Shown: one piece after another, positions 1-7,511 of the stretch | Position numbering within the stretch: the first letter of the stretch is position 1 | How the letters are laid out: each line of letters begins with the position of its first letter | Origin: Edaphobacter bradus | Lineage (GTDB): Bacteria > Acidobacteriota > Terriglobia > Terriglobales > Acidobacteriaceae | Reading direction: 5' to 3' | DNA length: 64,000 bases | NCBI RefSeq assembly: GCF_025685645.1 | Contig: NZ_JAGSYF010000007.1 | Span: forward strand, 1 to 64,000 | Notes under the pieces: generated by a model | Told to the model about the DNA's origin: nothing | Databases searched by the model: none | Seen by the model: only the letters and a program-made list of their open reading frames with translations | Program-made: the position numbers and the translations under genes

Positions 1-1
1 C

Positions 2-148
2 AAGGAAGAGTTCGACTTGCGCTCGACGCCTTCTGCCACCCGAAATTCACGTCAAGTCTCACTCGTTCAACCGGAGGGAACAGGCAAAAAGCGCTCATTG
101 AACCCGACTCTGCTCGTTCCGAGGATTAGTAACGACAAACGCGTTTAG
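2..148 (+). CDS. Possible C-terminal tail of a gene entering the window
   Basis: An open frame runs from the left edge to a TAG at 146-148, giving 48 residues rich in Ser, Arg and Lys. No start lies inside the window and no domain is recognised. It could be the end of a real gene or a chance open frame in decayed DNA; the sequence does not decide. Confidence 0.2.
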   Translation, partial: KEEFDLRSTPSATRNSRQVSLVQPEGTGKKRSLNPTLLVPRISNDKRV

Positions 149-806
149 CGGCAGTAACTCGCTGGGCCGACCTTGCATGCCAGGACTGCCGCGGTGGAAA
201 TGACGTGGAGTGGAAAGCATGGAAAGCCATAAAACCGGCTTCCCACCCTTTCCACTCCTCTTGGAAATCCCTTCGGGATTCCCACATTCCCACCGCATCG
301 ACGACGGGATCGAGATTTCAAAACAGTTGCAAAAGCAGGAGATTGATTGGAGTCCCCAACACCGCAAGGGGCTTGTAACGGATGTCTCAGGTCCACAACG
401 TAACGCATGTCCCGGTAGACTCACCCCTGAGCGAAGGTCTGTCTACCTTATTTCTGCGCGTCAGCGCAGGGTATTCTCAGGGGCGGCGTTGCGGGCAGGA
501 CACGAGACTGTTAACTCTGAGCTTGGACGCAGTTCATCGCTGGCGCAGATTTGGAAGTGCCAACAGCCCGACTCAAACACGCGATTTGACCTTCAGCCCG
601 TCTGGATACGTGCCAAGCCCTGAACGCGTCAATTGAGATTCTGTTTTGCTCGGCATCATCCTGCACAGGCGAATTGCCCTCACGTCAAGCATCGGCGTCC
701 TGCCGTACTTTGTGAGAACAGCCCGTATTTCAAGCTATTGTTGGTTGCGTTACCGTCATCTTTTTCGCATCAGGGCATACGAAGCCGTCAGCCAGAGAAA
801 TGCCAG
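149..806. other. No recognisable gene
   Basis: Several overlapping frames are open here but none resembles a known family. The stretch holds two inverted repeats: 11-bp arms at 207-217 and 248-258, and 8-bp arms near 425-432 and 476-483. It leads into the integrase remnant that follows, so it is probably decayed mobile-element flank. Confidence 0.4.
207..258. repeat. Inverted repeat, 11-bp perfect arms
   Basis: The arms GGAGTGGAAAG (207-217) and CTTTCCACTCC (248-258) are perfect complements around a 30-nt loop. There is no T-tract, so it is not an obvious terminator. It may be a structured relic of a mobile element. Confidence 0.5.
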
Positions 807-911
807 ATGCTACGTTACAAGTTGCTGCCGGTGCACGCGAGATACTATGCGCCGTGGTTTCCGGAGGGGCAGGCCAGCATTCCTAGCCGGTCAGCTGAAC
901 CAGGTACTTGA
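807..911 (+). pseudogene. Tyrosine-recombinase C-terminal remnant, copy 1
   Basis: The frame reads MLRYKLLPVHARYYAPWFPEG, a decayed form of the phage-integrase tail 'MLGH(K/S)S..(V)..KHYAPWV..RQ' that includes the region of the catalytic Tyr. The same DNA, including about 45 bp past the original stop, recurs at 45222-45340, where the peptide is better preserved (MLGHKSLRVPEKHYAPWVAE). The ancestral stop probably lay at 884-886; here a shift carries the frame on to 911. On the minus strand a second tail ending ARLKYLVQLTG-stop (stop at 883-885) has a counterpart at 45299, so a convergent gene was copied with it. Only the tail survives and it is not functional. Confidence 0.6.
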
Positions 912-978
912 GACGCGCCGGGACCTCCGCAACCTGACACGTCTCTGATTACGAGGTCAGACATTTGCTCGCGCGTGA

Positions 979-1545
979 TCATACAAGGCGCTTTCGTGTC
1001 TCAGTAAGAATCTCCTGAGCGAACTCGTTATCATTGACAGCTCGGGCAAGAATGAGAGCCCCAACCATCGAGGCAAACATATGGATCGCATCTCCGCGCG
1101 CGGAACGACGAGAGCGCCAGGGGAAGCGGGTCGCGAATTTGTGGATGAAAGCTTTTAGGTTGTCCGTGAAGGCGCCTTGAACATGCTTTTCCTGGCGAAC
1201 CTCAGACGCCAGAGCGGCAACGGGACATCCTCCACCGCAATCCGTTATATGCTTTGTACTCAAGTAGTCGTCCACGTATCGAGCTTTGCCTCGCTGAGTA
1301 GGAGGCAATTTATCCAAGTCGCCCCTGGCTCGCTCCATCTCACGTGTGAGAGCTTCCGACATAAGAGATTCTTTGGAGGCGAAGTGGTTGTAAAAGGGAC
1401 CATGTGTCAAGCCGGCCGCGCTCATCAGCTCGCTGACACTGACTCCTGAAAACCCCCTTTCTAGAAAAAGGCGTATCGACTCATCGAGGATCTGCTGATG
1501 TTTTTTTGCGGTATCCGCTGCCGAGTATCCCATGTGCTTCTCCAT
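979..1545 (-). CDS. TetR/AcrR family transcriptional regulator
   Basis: This is a 188-residue protein with a TetR-type helix-turn-helix in its first 55 residues (ILDESIRLFLERGFSGVSVS, then GLTHGPFYNHFASKESL) and a C-terminal ligand-binding domain containing the GGGCPVAALASE motif common in one TetR subgroup. A second possible start is Met5. It is divergent from the SDR/DJ-1 fusion gene at 1678, and a 24-bp perfect palindrome lies between them, so it probably represses that promoter and its own. The ligand is unknown. The target SDR genes nearby are broken, so the regulator may have outlived part of its regulon. Confidence 0.88.
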   Translation of the reverse strand: MEKHMGYSAADTAKKHQQILDESIRLFLERGFSGVSVSELMSAAGLTHGPFYNHFASKESLMSEALTREMERARGDLDKLPPTQRGKARYVDDYLSTKHITDCGGGCPVAALASEVRQEKHVQGAFTDNLKAFIHKFATRFPWRSRRSARGDAIHMFASMVGALILARAVNDNEFAQEILTETRKRLV

Positions 1546-1631
1546 TTTTTGATCAACGAGATCAACTCAAAGCCGAGTTCTCCGAGATGCACGAAGAATT
1601 TCGAGAATTTTGTGAATCCCTGCGTTGCCTA

Positions 1632-1655
1632 TCAGCATGATATATATCATGCTGA
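1632..1655. promoter_or_regulatory. 24-bp perfect palindrome, likely TetR operator
   Basis: The half-site TCAGCATGATAT is followed directly by its exact reverse complement. It sits about 87 bp upstream of the TetR start and about 22 bp upstream of the ATG at 1678, overlapping the place where both divergent promoters should be. TetR proteins bind such palindromes as dimers; assignment to the adjacent regulator is inference. Confidence 0.6.
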
Positions 1656-1677
1656 ATGGAGGAAGACGAGACCTATT

Positions 1678-2781
1678 ATGAAGATTCGTGATTCAGTCGC
1701 ATTCGTAACCGGCGCAGACCGGGGAATCGGTTTGGTATTTGCACAAGAACTGCTCGCTGCAGGGGCACGAAAAGTCTATGCCGCAGCGCGCAATCAAGAA
1801 CGTATTCCGGTTGATGGAGTAACGCGGATACACCTGGACGAGACGGATCTCAACACCGTCGCTTCTGCCAAGACTTTGCAAACAGAATCCAGCAAATGCT
1901 ACGTATCCAAATCCAAGATGCTGCCTGTGCTTGGCGCTCTGATAGTGCTGCTATTTGCGGCCCAGCCGCTTCCCGTATTGGCGCAATCAGCGGGTAAGGT
2001 ACTTATCATCATGTCGAGCGCACGACAACTCGTCCTGAATGACGGCAAGGTATACAACACAGGCTATTACTTGCCAGAGCTTGCCGATCCCCTCCGCAAA
2101 CTTCTCGATGCTGGATACACCCCGGTCTTTGCCAATCCGAAGGGGGATGCACCGAATTTCGACCCCGTTTCAAATGACAAGTTCTACTTTGGAAACAGTG
2201 ATCAAGCTCGCGCGTCCGCTGTTGCTCTGGTCGAGTCGATGCAAGGTCTGAAACATCCCATGACACTTGCCCAGGTACTTGAGGAGGGAACCGATGGCTA
2301 TGTTGGAATCTTCATCCCAGGTGGGCACGCCCCGATGCAGGACCTGATGCAAGACAAGACTCTGGGACAAATACTGCTCGCATTTCACTCGAATGGTCGC
2401 CCGACCGCCCTTATCTGCCATGGTCCAATGGCGCTCTTGTCGACGGTCTCGGACCCAGTGGCGTTCCGGGCCGCACTCGCAAAGAGAGACTACGTCACAG
2501 CCGCCACCATCGCCAAGGACTGGCCGTACGCTGGTTATAGGCTGACGGTCTTCTCCTCCGCCGAGGAGCATATGCTGGAGGGTTCTTCCGGTCAGCTTGG
2601 TGGCCAAGTGCAATTCTACCCTCCCGATGGTTTAGCCCAGGCTGGCGCGCATGTAGACCATGTTGGCTTGTGGCAACCGAATGTCATTGAGGACCGAGAA
2701 GTGATTACCGGCCAACAGCCAGGCTCGTCCGAACTCTTCGGGGATGCCCTCGTAGCTAAGCTCAGAGATGCCCGTCATTGA
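1678..2781 (+). CDS. In-frame fusion: SDR N-terminal fragment + exported DJ-1/PfpI-family protein
   Basis: Translation from the ATG at 1678 (GGAGG at about 1657) gives 367 residues. Residues 1-65 are the start of a short-chain dehydrogenase, with the TGADRGIG cofactor loop, and are nearly identical to the broken SDR at 2929. From Met81 (codon at 1918) begins a separate protein: a typical signal peptide (MLPVLGALIVLLFAAQPLPV..AQ) and then a class I glutamine-amidotransferase-like/DJ-1/PfpI domain with the nucleophile elbow ALICHGP (Cys248 of the fusion) and the GGHAP loop. No good ribosome site precedes 1918, so the SDR piece may supply translation initiation while burying the signal peptide. 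The DJ-1 domain is whole. Whether the product is exported or cytoplasmic is open. Confidence 0.75.
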   Translation: MKIRDSVAFVTGADRGIGLVFAQELLAAGARKVYAAARNQERIPVDGVTRIHLDETDLNTVASAKTLQTESSKCYVSKSKMLPVLGALIVLLFAAQPLPVLAQSAGKVLIIMSSARQLVLNDGKVYNTGYYLPELADPLRKLLDAGYTPVFANPKGDAPNFDPVSNDKFYFGNSDQARASAVALVESMQGLKHPMTLAQVLEEGTDGYVGIFIPGGHAPMQDLMQDKTLGQILLAFHSNGRPTALICHGPMALLSTVSDPVAFRAALAKRDYVTAATIAKDWPYAGYRLTVFSSAEEHMLEGSSGQLGGQVQFYPPDGLAQAGAHVDHVGLWQPNVIEDREVITGQQPGSSELFGDALVAKLRDARH

Positions 2782-2928
2782 ACGCGAAGGTCCTCGATAA
2801 CTGTCGGTGCCTGGCACTTATCGCTAGCAAACGCTCGTGCGCCACACAACATAGGCAAATAACGCCCGAAGAAATTGTGACAGGGGCCACTGACACACCA
2901 GTGAAGCTTAATAAAAAGGAGATTTACC

Positions 2929-3388
2929 ATGAAAATTCGTGATTCAGTCGTATTCGTAACAGGTGCAAACCGGGGAATCGGTTTGGTATTTGCACAAGAG
3001 CTGCTCGCTGCAGGGGCACGAAAAGTCTATGCCGCAGCGCAATCCAGAAAGCATCCCTCTCGATGGAGTGGAACGTCTACGCCTGGATGTAACAGATCCG
3101 AAAGCCGTCGCTGCTGCCGCGAGAGAGTATGGGGATGTGAACCTTCTCATCAACAACGCTGGGATTGCGCGTTGGACAGGATTTCTCGAGCCCAATTCCG
3201 TGGAAGCCGCCAGGGCAGAAATGGAGACCAACTACTTTGGGCCGCTCTTCCTCAGTCGTGCCTTTGCTCCGGTTCTGGCGAAGAACGGCGGAGGTGCCAT
3301 CATCAACGTTCTCTCCATCCTGAGTTGGATTGCAGTTCCCAGTGCCGGAACGTATAGCGCGTCCAAGGCCGCCGCCTGGGCGTTGCCA
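2929..3388 (+). pseudogene. Short-chain dehydrogenase/reductase, frameshifted and truncated
   Basis: AAAAGGAGA precedes the ATG at 2929. The first 40 residues match an SDR start with the TGANRGIG cofactor loop. About two bases are missing near 3042 relative to the copy at 1678, and the true frame continues as ESIPLDGVERLRLDVTD..., NLLINNAGIA and then TYSASKAAAWAL, which holds the catalytic Tyr-x-x-x-Lys. Homology stops there at about 3388, where the sequence runs straight into the 3' end of an opposite-strand SDR. The C-terminal third is therefore missing. The product would be inactive. Confidence 0.8.
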
Positions 3389-4134
3389 TCTACGACAACG
3401 GTTGATCCGGTGACAAAATCCGAAGCGCGGGACGCAGAAACACAGCTGCGCCGGCGCATTCGTCTGGATGACCCCAACGACCGGCCGGGGTCCGTGCGAC
3501 GACCTCCTGGTGCGCAGGCGTGGCCTTCACAACATCGGTCAGGTCGGTTTCAATGAATCCTGGTGCGAGCGCATTCACCTGGATGTTGAAGGGCGCCAGT
3601 TCGATTGCCATCGATTTAGTCAGCTGCACCAACGCCCCTTTAGTTGCGCTGTAGGAGGGAGCAAGTGCGGCGCCGAAAATGACATACATGCTGGCGATGT
3701 TGATGATTTTTCCTCGTTGCTGCTTGACCATTGACGCCGCCGCAAGCTTCGAGAGCAAAAAGCAGGCATTGAGGTTGGTTTCGATCACCCGATCCCAGTC
3801 CTGGCGGGAATGTTTCGAGAACGCCCTTTCCAAAGGCGGCAATTCCGGCGTTGTTGACCAAAACGCTCACCGGCCCGAGCGTCTGCTCGACTTGCTGCAG
3901 GGCCGGCTGCAGTTGCCCCTCAGCAGTGACATCGACGCTGAGTGCCAAGGCCGTACTACCTACCGCCTTTAGCTCGCCGAGGACGGTTTTGTTCTTTTCC
4001 TCGTTTCGCGCCAGAACTGCAACGGCAGCTCCCGCTTGCGCCAGACCCAGGGCGATGCTACGGCCAATGCCGCCGTTGCCGCCAGTGACCACTGCGACAT
4101 GCCCGCTCAGGTCAAACAGATTTGCTAGTGACAT
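3389..4134 (-). pseudogene. Second short-chain dehydrogenase/reductase, two frameshifts
   Basis: The minus-strand start at 4134 has GGAGG just upstream and gives an SDR of the 3-oxoacyl-ACP-reductase/gluconate-dehydrogenase type: VVTGGNGGIGRS cofactor loop, VLVNNAGIAAF. The frame breaks near 3830 and resumes as ERAFSKHSRQDWDRVIETNLNACF, then SYSATKGALVQLTKSMA with the catalytic Tyr and Lys. It breaks again near 3440 and finishes as ASDFVTGSTVVVDG, the normal SDR C-terminal motif. The gene is nearly full length but lies in three frames. It meets the truncated plus-strand SDR tail to tail. Confidence 0.8.
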
Positions 4135-4433
4135 GGTTTACCTCCTGACAAAAAGCTTTGGATGCGCGCGTAAGCGTTCATCCACGTCGGAGGTCGGTGA
4201 GACCCGCTTATTTCTGCCACGATCTCGCTCCCCGAGGCGGATGCCGAGTCATCCGAAGCCGAGTGCAAAAATAGCTTTTGCGACTTCAGCATCGGTTGAA
4301 TCTGTCGAGGCTCAACGTACTCTTAAAATCTACTCTATCGCGTTCTCCCTACTTTCATGAACAGATAATCGGATCTCGTCCGAAAGCCACCCAGAATCGA
4401 GCGACGTTTGATCGGATTGCGGGGGCTTCTGAA

Positions 4434-4477
4434 AAATAACCCATAATTTGGCCAAATGGCCAGCTTATGGGTTATTT
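4434..4477. repeat. Hairpin with 13-bp perfect stem
   Basis: AAATAACCCATAA (4434-4446) is complementary to TTATGGGTTATTT (4465-4477) around an 18-nt loop that itself contains two TGGCCA-like boxes. It lies in a 640-bp gap with no gene. It could be a relic end of a mobile element or a bidirectional terminator. Confidence 0.5.
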
Positions 4478-4561
4478 ATTCCGCTGCGGTAGATAGTTAG
4501 ATCAGCGAAATTTAGATTGCCAAATAGTAGCTCATTCGAGAGGGAAGCTCACTCTCCGATT

Positions 4562-4629
4562 AGCCGGTTTATCGGCCTCTTGGCAAAGAGATAAATAGCT
4601 CTAAATAGCTCAATGAGCGCTTTGGCCTG
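4562..4629. repeat. Dispersed repeat B, copy 1 (68 bp)
   Basis: This 68-bp block (start AGCCGGTTTATCGGCCTCTT, end GCTTTGGCCTG) recurs at 19239-19306 with three mismatches. It contains the small inverted repeat GCCG-GTTTAT-CGGC. Both copies are intergenic. The rest of the 4135-4775 gap holds only this repeat and the hairpin at 4434. Confidence 0.75.
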
Positions 4630-4775
4630 TTATCGCCAACTGAGCGGCGAACGCACGGAAAAACCGACTTTACAGGCAATTTGACAGCCGGTCCTGATAG
4701 CCTTCTAAGGCCTGCGGAGTGCTTGTCACGTTGTTGAATTCTGCTCCAACGGACCCGACCGGTAGAAAACTGTCA

Positions 4776-5135
4776 TTAGGGTCTCCAAAGAGTCATGATC
4801 AATCCGCCAACGACGATAAAGGCTCCGCCAATGTAAATCGGCTTCGTCGGTGATTGATGAAATTGCAGCTTCGCCATGATTTGAGCGACGAGAAAGAACA
4901 GCACAACATAGACGCCAAGGAGTTTTGCGAAACCCACTTTCGAGGTGTTCAGAAATAGGCTGTAGCATACGAGCACTGCCGCGCCTGCAAGAAACCACCC
5001 GAAGTGTCTCATTCCTGAGGCATGGTAAAGGCCAGATTGAAAACAGGCATCGCCCTGGACCTCGAGATCTGCTGCGAGGACAAGAGCGGCGAAGATCCCG
5101 GCCGGGGTGGAGACAATCTGGGTAAGTTGATTCAT
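4776..5135 (-). CDS. Small four-helix membrane protein (SMR/DMT-like)
   Basis: This 119-residue hydrophobic protein has four likely membrane segments at roughly residues 8-25, 43-62, 68-86 and 98-115. The C-terminal half, GVYVVLFFLVAQIMAKLQF... then YIGGAFIVVGGLIMTLW, has the layout of small multidrug-resistance/EamA-half proteins, in which the last helix carries a GG-rich motif. Length fits a 4-TM SMR unit. It lies downstream of the two-component genes on the same strand with a 120-bp gap, so it may be read with them. Substrate unknown. Confidence 0.6.
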   Translation of the reverse strand: MNQLTQIVSTPAGIFAALVLAADLEVQGDACFQSGLYHASGMRHFGWFLAGAAVLVCYSLFLNTSKVGFAKLLGVYVVLFFLVAQIMAKLQFHQSPTKPIYIGGAFIVVGGLIMTLWRP

Positions 5136-5257
5136 TCTGGTCCTTAGAGACCGTACTTCGACGTCTCTCTATTGTCTGCATGCGATCACAGAGACAAACA
5201 ACTTGCCTTTTTCCATCTCCTGTGGCATCCGAAAGTGTCCCTAAGACTTCTGGTTCG

Positions 5258-5953
5258 TTAGTCTTCACGGAAGCGATAGCCAATATGGCTCTCGGTCAAG
5301 ATATAAACGGGGTGAGCAGGGTCGTCTTCAATTTTCTTTCGCAGTTGATTGATGACAACACGTAAGTATTCACGTTCGTTGCTATAAAGCGGTCCCCAAA
5401 TGGATCGCAGCAGATTTTCGTGCCTCACGGGTCTACCAGCATGTTCCATCAAACAACGGAGGGTCTCGTATTCTTTTGGAGCGAGGCGTACCTGTTCACC
5501 CTTTTTCTCTACAAGGCGGCGATTGGCGTCGAGCGTGATGTCGCCCACTATGCTAATCACATCTGGTTCTCCAGTCGGGGCATGGCGACGCCGGATGACT
5601 GATCGTAACCTTGCGGTGAGCTCACGGATCTGAAACGGCTTCGTGACATAGTCAAATGCCCCCGCATCTAACGATTCGACGATATCCTCTTCATCGTCAC
5701 GAACAGTGAGCATAATGATCGGCAATCCGGGGAAGGTTTGACAGATTCGTCGACACGTCTCCTTGCCCCCCATACCCGGCATGTTGATATCGAGAAGGAC
5801 CGCGTCATAGTTAACCATGCGCAGTTGCACAAGGGCTTCTTCTCCATTGCGAGCCTCCCCTACCGCAAATCCAAGTGCGCCCAATGTCTCGAACAGGCTC
5901 TGGCGGATTCCTTCATCATCTTCAACAACCAACACCTTTCTCTTCTGACTCAC
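5258..5953 (-). CDS. OmpR/KdpE-family response regulator
   Basis: A 231-residue two-domain regulator. The receiver domain has the acidic pocket EDD (11-13), phospho-acceptor Asp55 (LLDINMPG) and the Lys of the VTKPF motif. A winged-helix DNA-binding domain of the OmpR type (REYLRVVINQLRKKIEDD..HIGYRF) follows. It resembles KdpE most. It overlaps the sensor gene by 4 bp (ATGA), a standard translationally coupled pair. No kdpFABC genes lie in the window, so its target is unknown. Confidence 0.9.
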   Translation of the reverse strand: MSQKRKVLVVEDDEGIRQSLFETLGALGFAVGEARNGEEALVQLRMVNYDAVLLDINMPGMGGKETCRRICQTFPGLPIIMLTVRDDEEDIVESLDAGAFDYVTKPFQIRELTARLRSVIRRRHAPTGEPDVISIVGDITLDANRRLVEKKGEQVRLAPKEYETLRCLMEHAGRPVRHENLLRSIWGPLYSNEREYLRVVINQLRKKIEDDPAHPVYILTESHIGYRFRED

Positions 5954-7395
5954 ACTTTCTCCTTTGCAGTGCGGGGTAATGCGATTACGAACGTCGTCCC
6001 ATTTACTTGATCGCTCTCAACCCACGTTCGCCCGTTGTGCGCTTCAGCGATCCGCCTGACCACCGAGAGACCGATCCCGGTGCCGGAAATCGACTTTACC
6101 GATCCAGAGCAACGATAAAAACGTTGAAATACCTTTTCTTTTTCGTCATCTGGAATGAACGAACCTTCGTTTTTGACCCTAATGACCAGTTCCGCGTCTT
6201 CCTCCTGAACCGCGATGACAACCTGAGAGCTGGGACGGCTGTACTTTGCAGCATTGTCGAGGACTTGGAAAAGAGCCATTTGAAGGAGCTTTCCATCCGC
6301 ATATACAGCGTCGTTCGCCGAACTCACTTGGACGTCAATAGAATGCCCATCCAGTTCCTGTGATGATTCCGTAATGGTGCGTTGTATCAACCGAGCCACG
6401 TCGACTTGCTCGCGCTTGACTTTCAGATCGCCGCTATCCAGCTTTGCAGTAAGGAGAAGATGATTGGCGAGGTCGCTAAGATGCCCCGCATGGCGATCAA
6501 TCAAGCCAACTAGCTTTTCTTCAGTGCCCGATAGGGTGTTCATCGCAAGAAGGCCGGAGCTTGAGGCTCTGATCGTCGTAAGTGGGCTCTTGAAAGCGTG
6601 TGCGAGGCCGTCCAATATGGCGGAGCGCAGTTGCTCACTTTGTTTTGCCGCTTCCGCATTCGCTTCGGTCGAAAAGGAGCGTGCCCTTTCGATTGCAACT
6701 GCAGTAAGCGAGGAGGCTGCATTGATCGAGGCTGAGTCGAGCGAATGCCCGCAGAGGAAGAGAGATCCAATTGGCCGGGTTCCGAGCCGAAGGACACGCC
6801 GGGAAACACCCGAGCTCAAGTCATCGTCATTTGTTTCGAGAAAGTATGAGGAGCGTACCTCGTCATCGGAGAAATCACAATCTCCACTCTTGTACTGATG
6901 CATCTCATAGGCATTCCAAAGGGCAACCCCTTTCACTCGCAGGCTGGAACGTATGAGATCGACGAGCTGCTGATCGGCCGCCGCTTCCCGATTGAGGAGC
7001 AGAATGTGCTGGCTGAGCTCGTAGAGTTTCTGTTGTTGAGCTTGACGTCGCTCTAGCTCGCGAGCGTGGTGACTCACTCGGTCTGAGAGGCTGCTGACGA
7101 TCAAGGCAGTTGCTTCAAAGACCAGGAGAGCGATCCAATCGTGCGAATCTGTGATGTAGAACTGGAACAAAGGTTGGGTAAAGAAGTAGTCGAGGCAAGC
7201 AACAGACAGAATTGAAACGAGGCTCGCTTCGAATAACCCCCAGCGAAGAGCGATGACTACTACCAGAAAGAGGTGGATAGAGGTCGCGGCAGAGAGATTA
7301 AAGTGAAGGCGGTAGGAGAGAAGCGTCAACAGCGTTCCAGCGGCACAGCCGCCGGCAATCCTGCGTAGGACCACGTGGATTGGTTTGGCAATCAT
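5950..7395 (-). CDS. Membrane sensor histidine kinase, KdpD C-terminal type (DUF4118)
   Basis: A 481-residue protein. Residues 10-105 hold the four closely spaced membrane segments of the DUF4118 module found in KdpD. A GAF-like stretch follows (about 125-240), then HisKA with the phospho-acceptor His266 in GLAHAFKSPLTTIRA, and a HATPase domain with the N box (LDNAAKYS) and the GTGIGLSVV box. It lacks the roughly 400-residue N-terminal KdpD/Usp region of true KdpD. It is coupled to the downstream response regulator and divergent from the TonB receptor at 7512. The signal sensed is unknown. Confidence 0.9.
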   Translation of the reverse strand: MIAKPIHVVLRRIAGGCAAGTLLTLLSYRLHFNLSAATSIHLFLVVVIALRWGLFEASLVSILSVACLDYFFTQPLFQFYITDSHDWIALLVFEATALIVSSLSDRVSHHARELERRQAQQQKLYELSQHILLLNREAAADQQLVDLIRSSLRVKGVALWNAYEMHQYKSGDCDFSDDEVRSSYFLETNDDDLSSGVSRRVLRLGTRPIGSLFLCGHSLDSASINAASSLTAVAIERARSFSTEANAEAAKQSEQLRSAILDGLAHAFKSPLTTIRASSSGLLAMNTLSGTEEKLVGLIDRHAGHLSDLANHLLLTAKLDSGDLKVKREQVDVARLIQRTITESSQELDGHSIDVQVSSANDAVYADGKLLQMALFQVLDNAAKYSRPSSQVVIAVQEEDAELVIRVKNEGSFIPDDEKEKVFQRFYRCSGSVKSISGTGIGLSVVRRIAEAHNGRTWVESDQVNGTTFVIALPRTAKEKV

Positions 7396-7511
7396 TCGGA
7401 TGACCGATGCCAGAACTATAGCGATTTAGGCATAAACAAACCGTTAAGAAGGAGCTTATGCATTGCTAACGGCGTTCGCGATTCACTGAAAGTGTCGGTC
7501 TTTTCCGGCAT

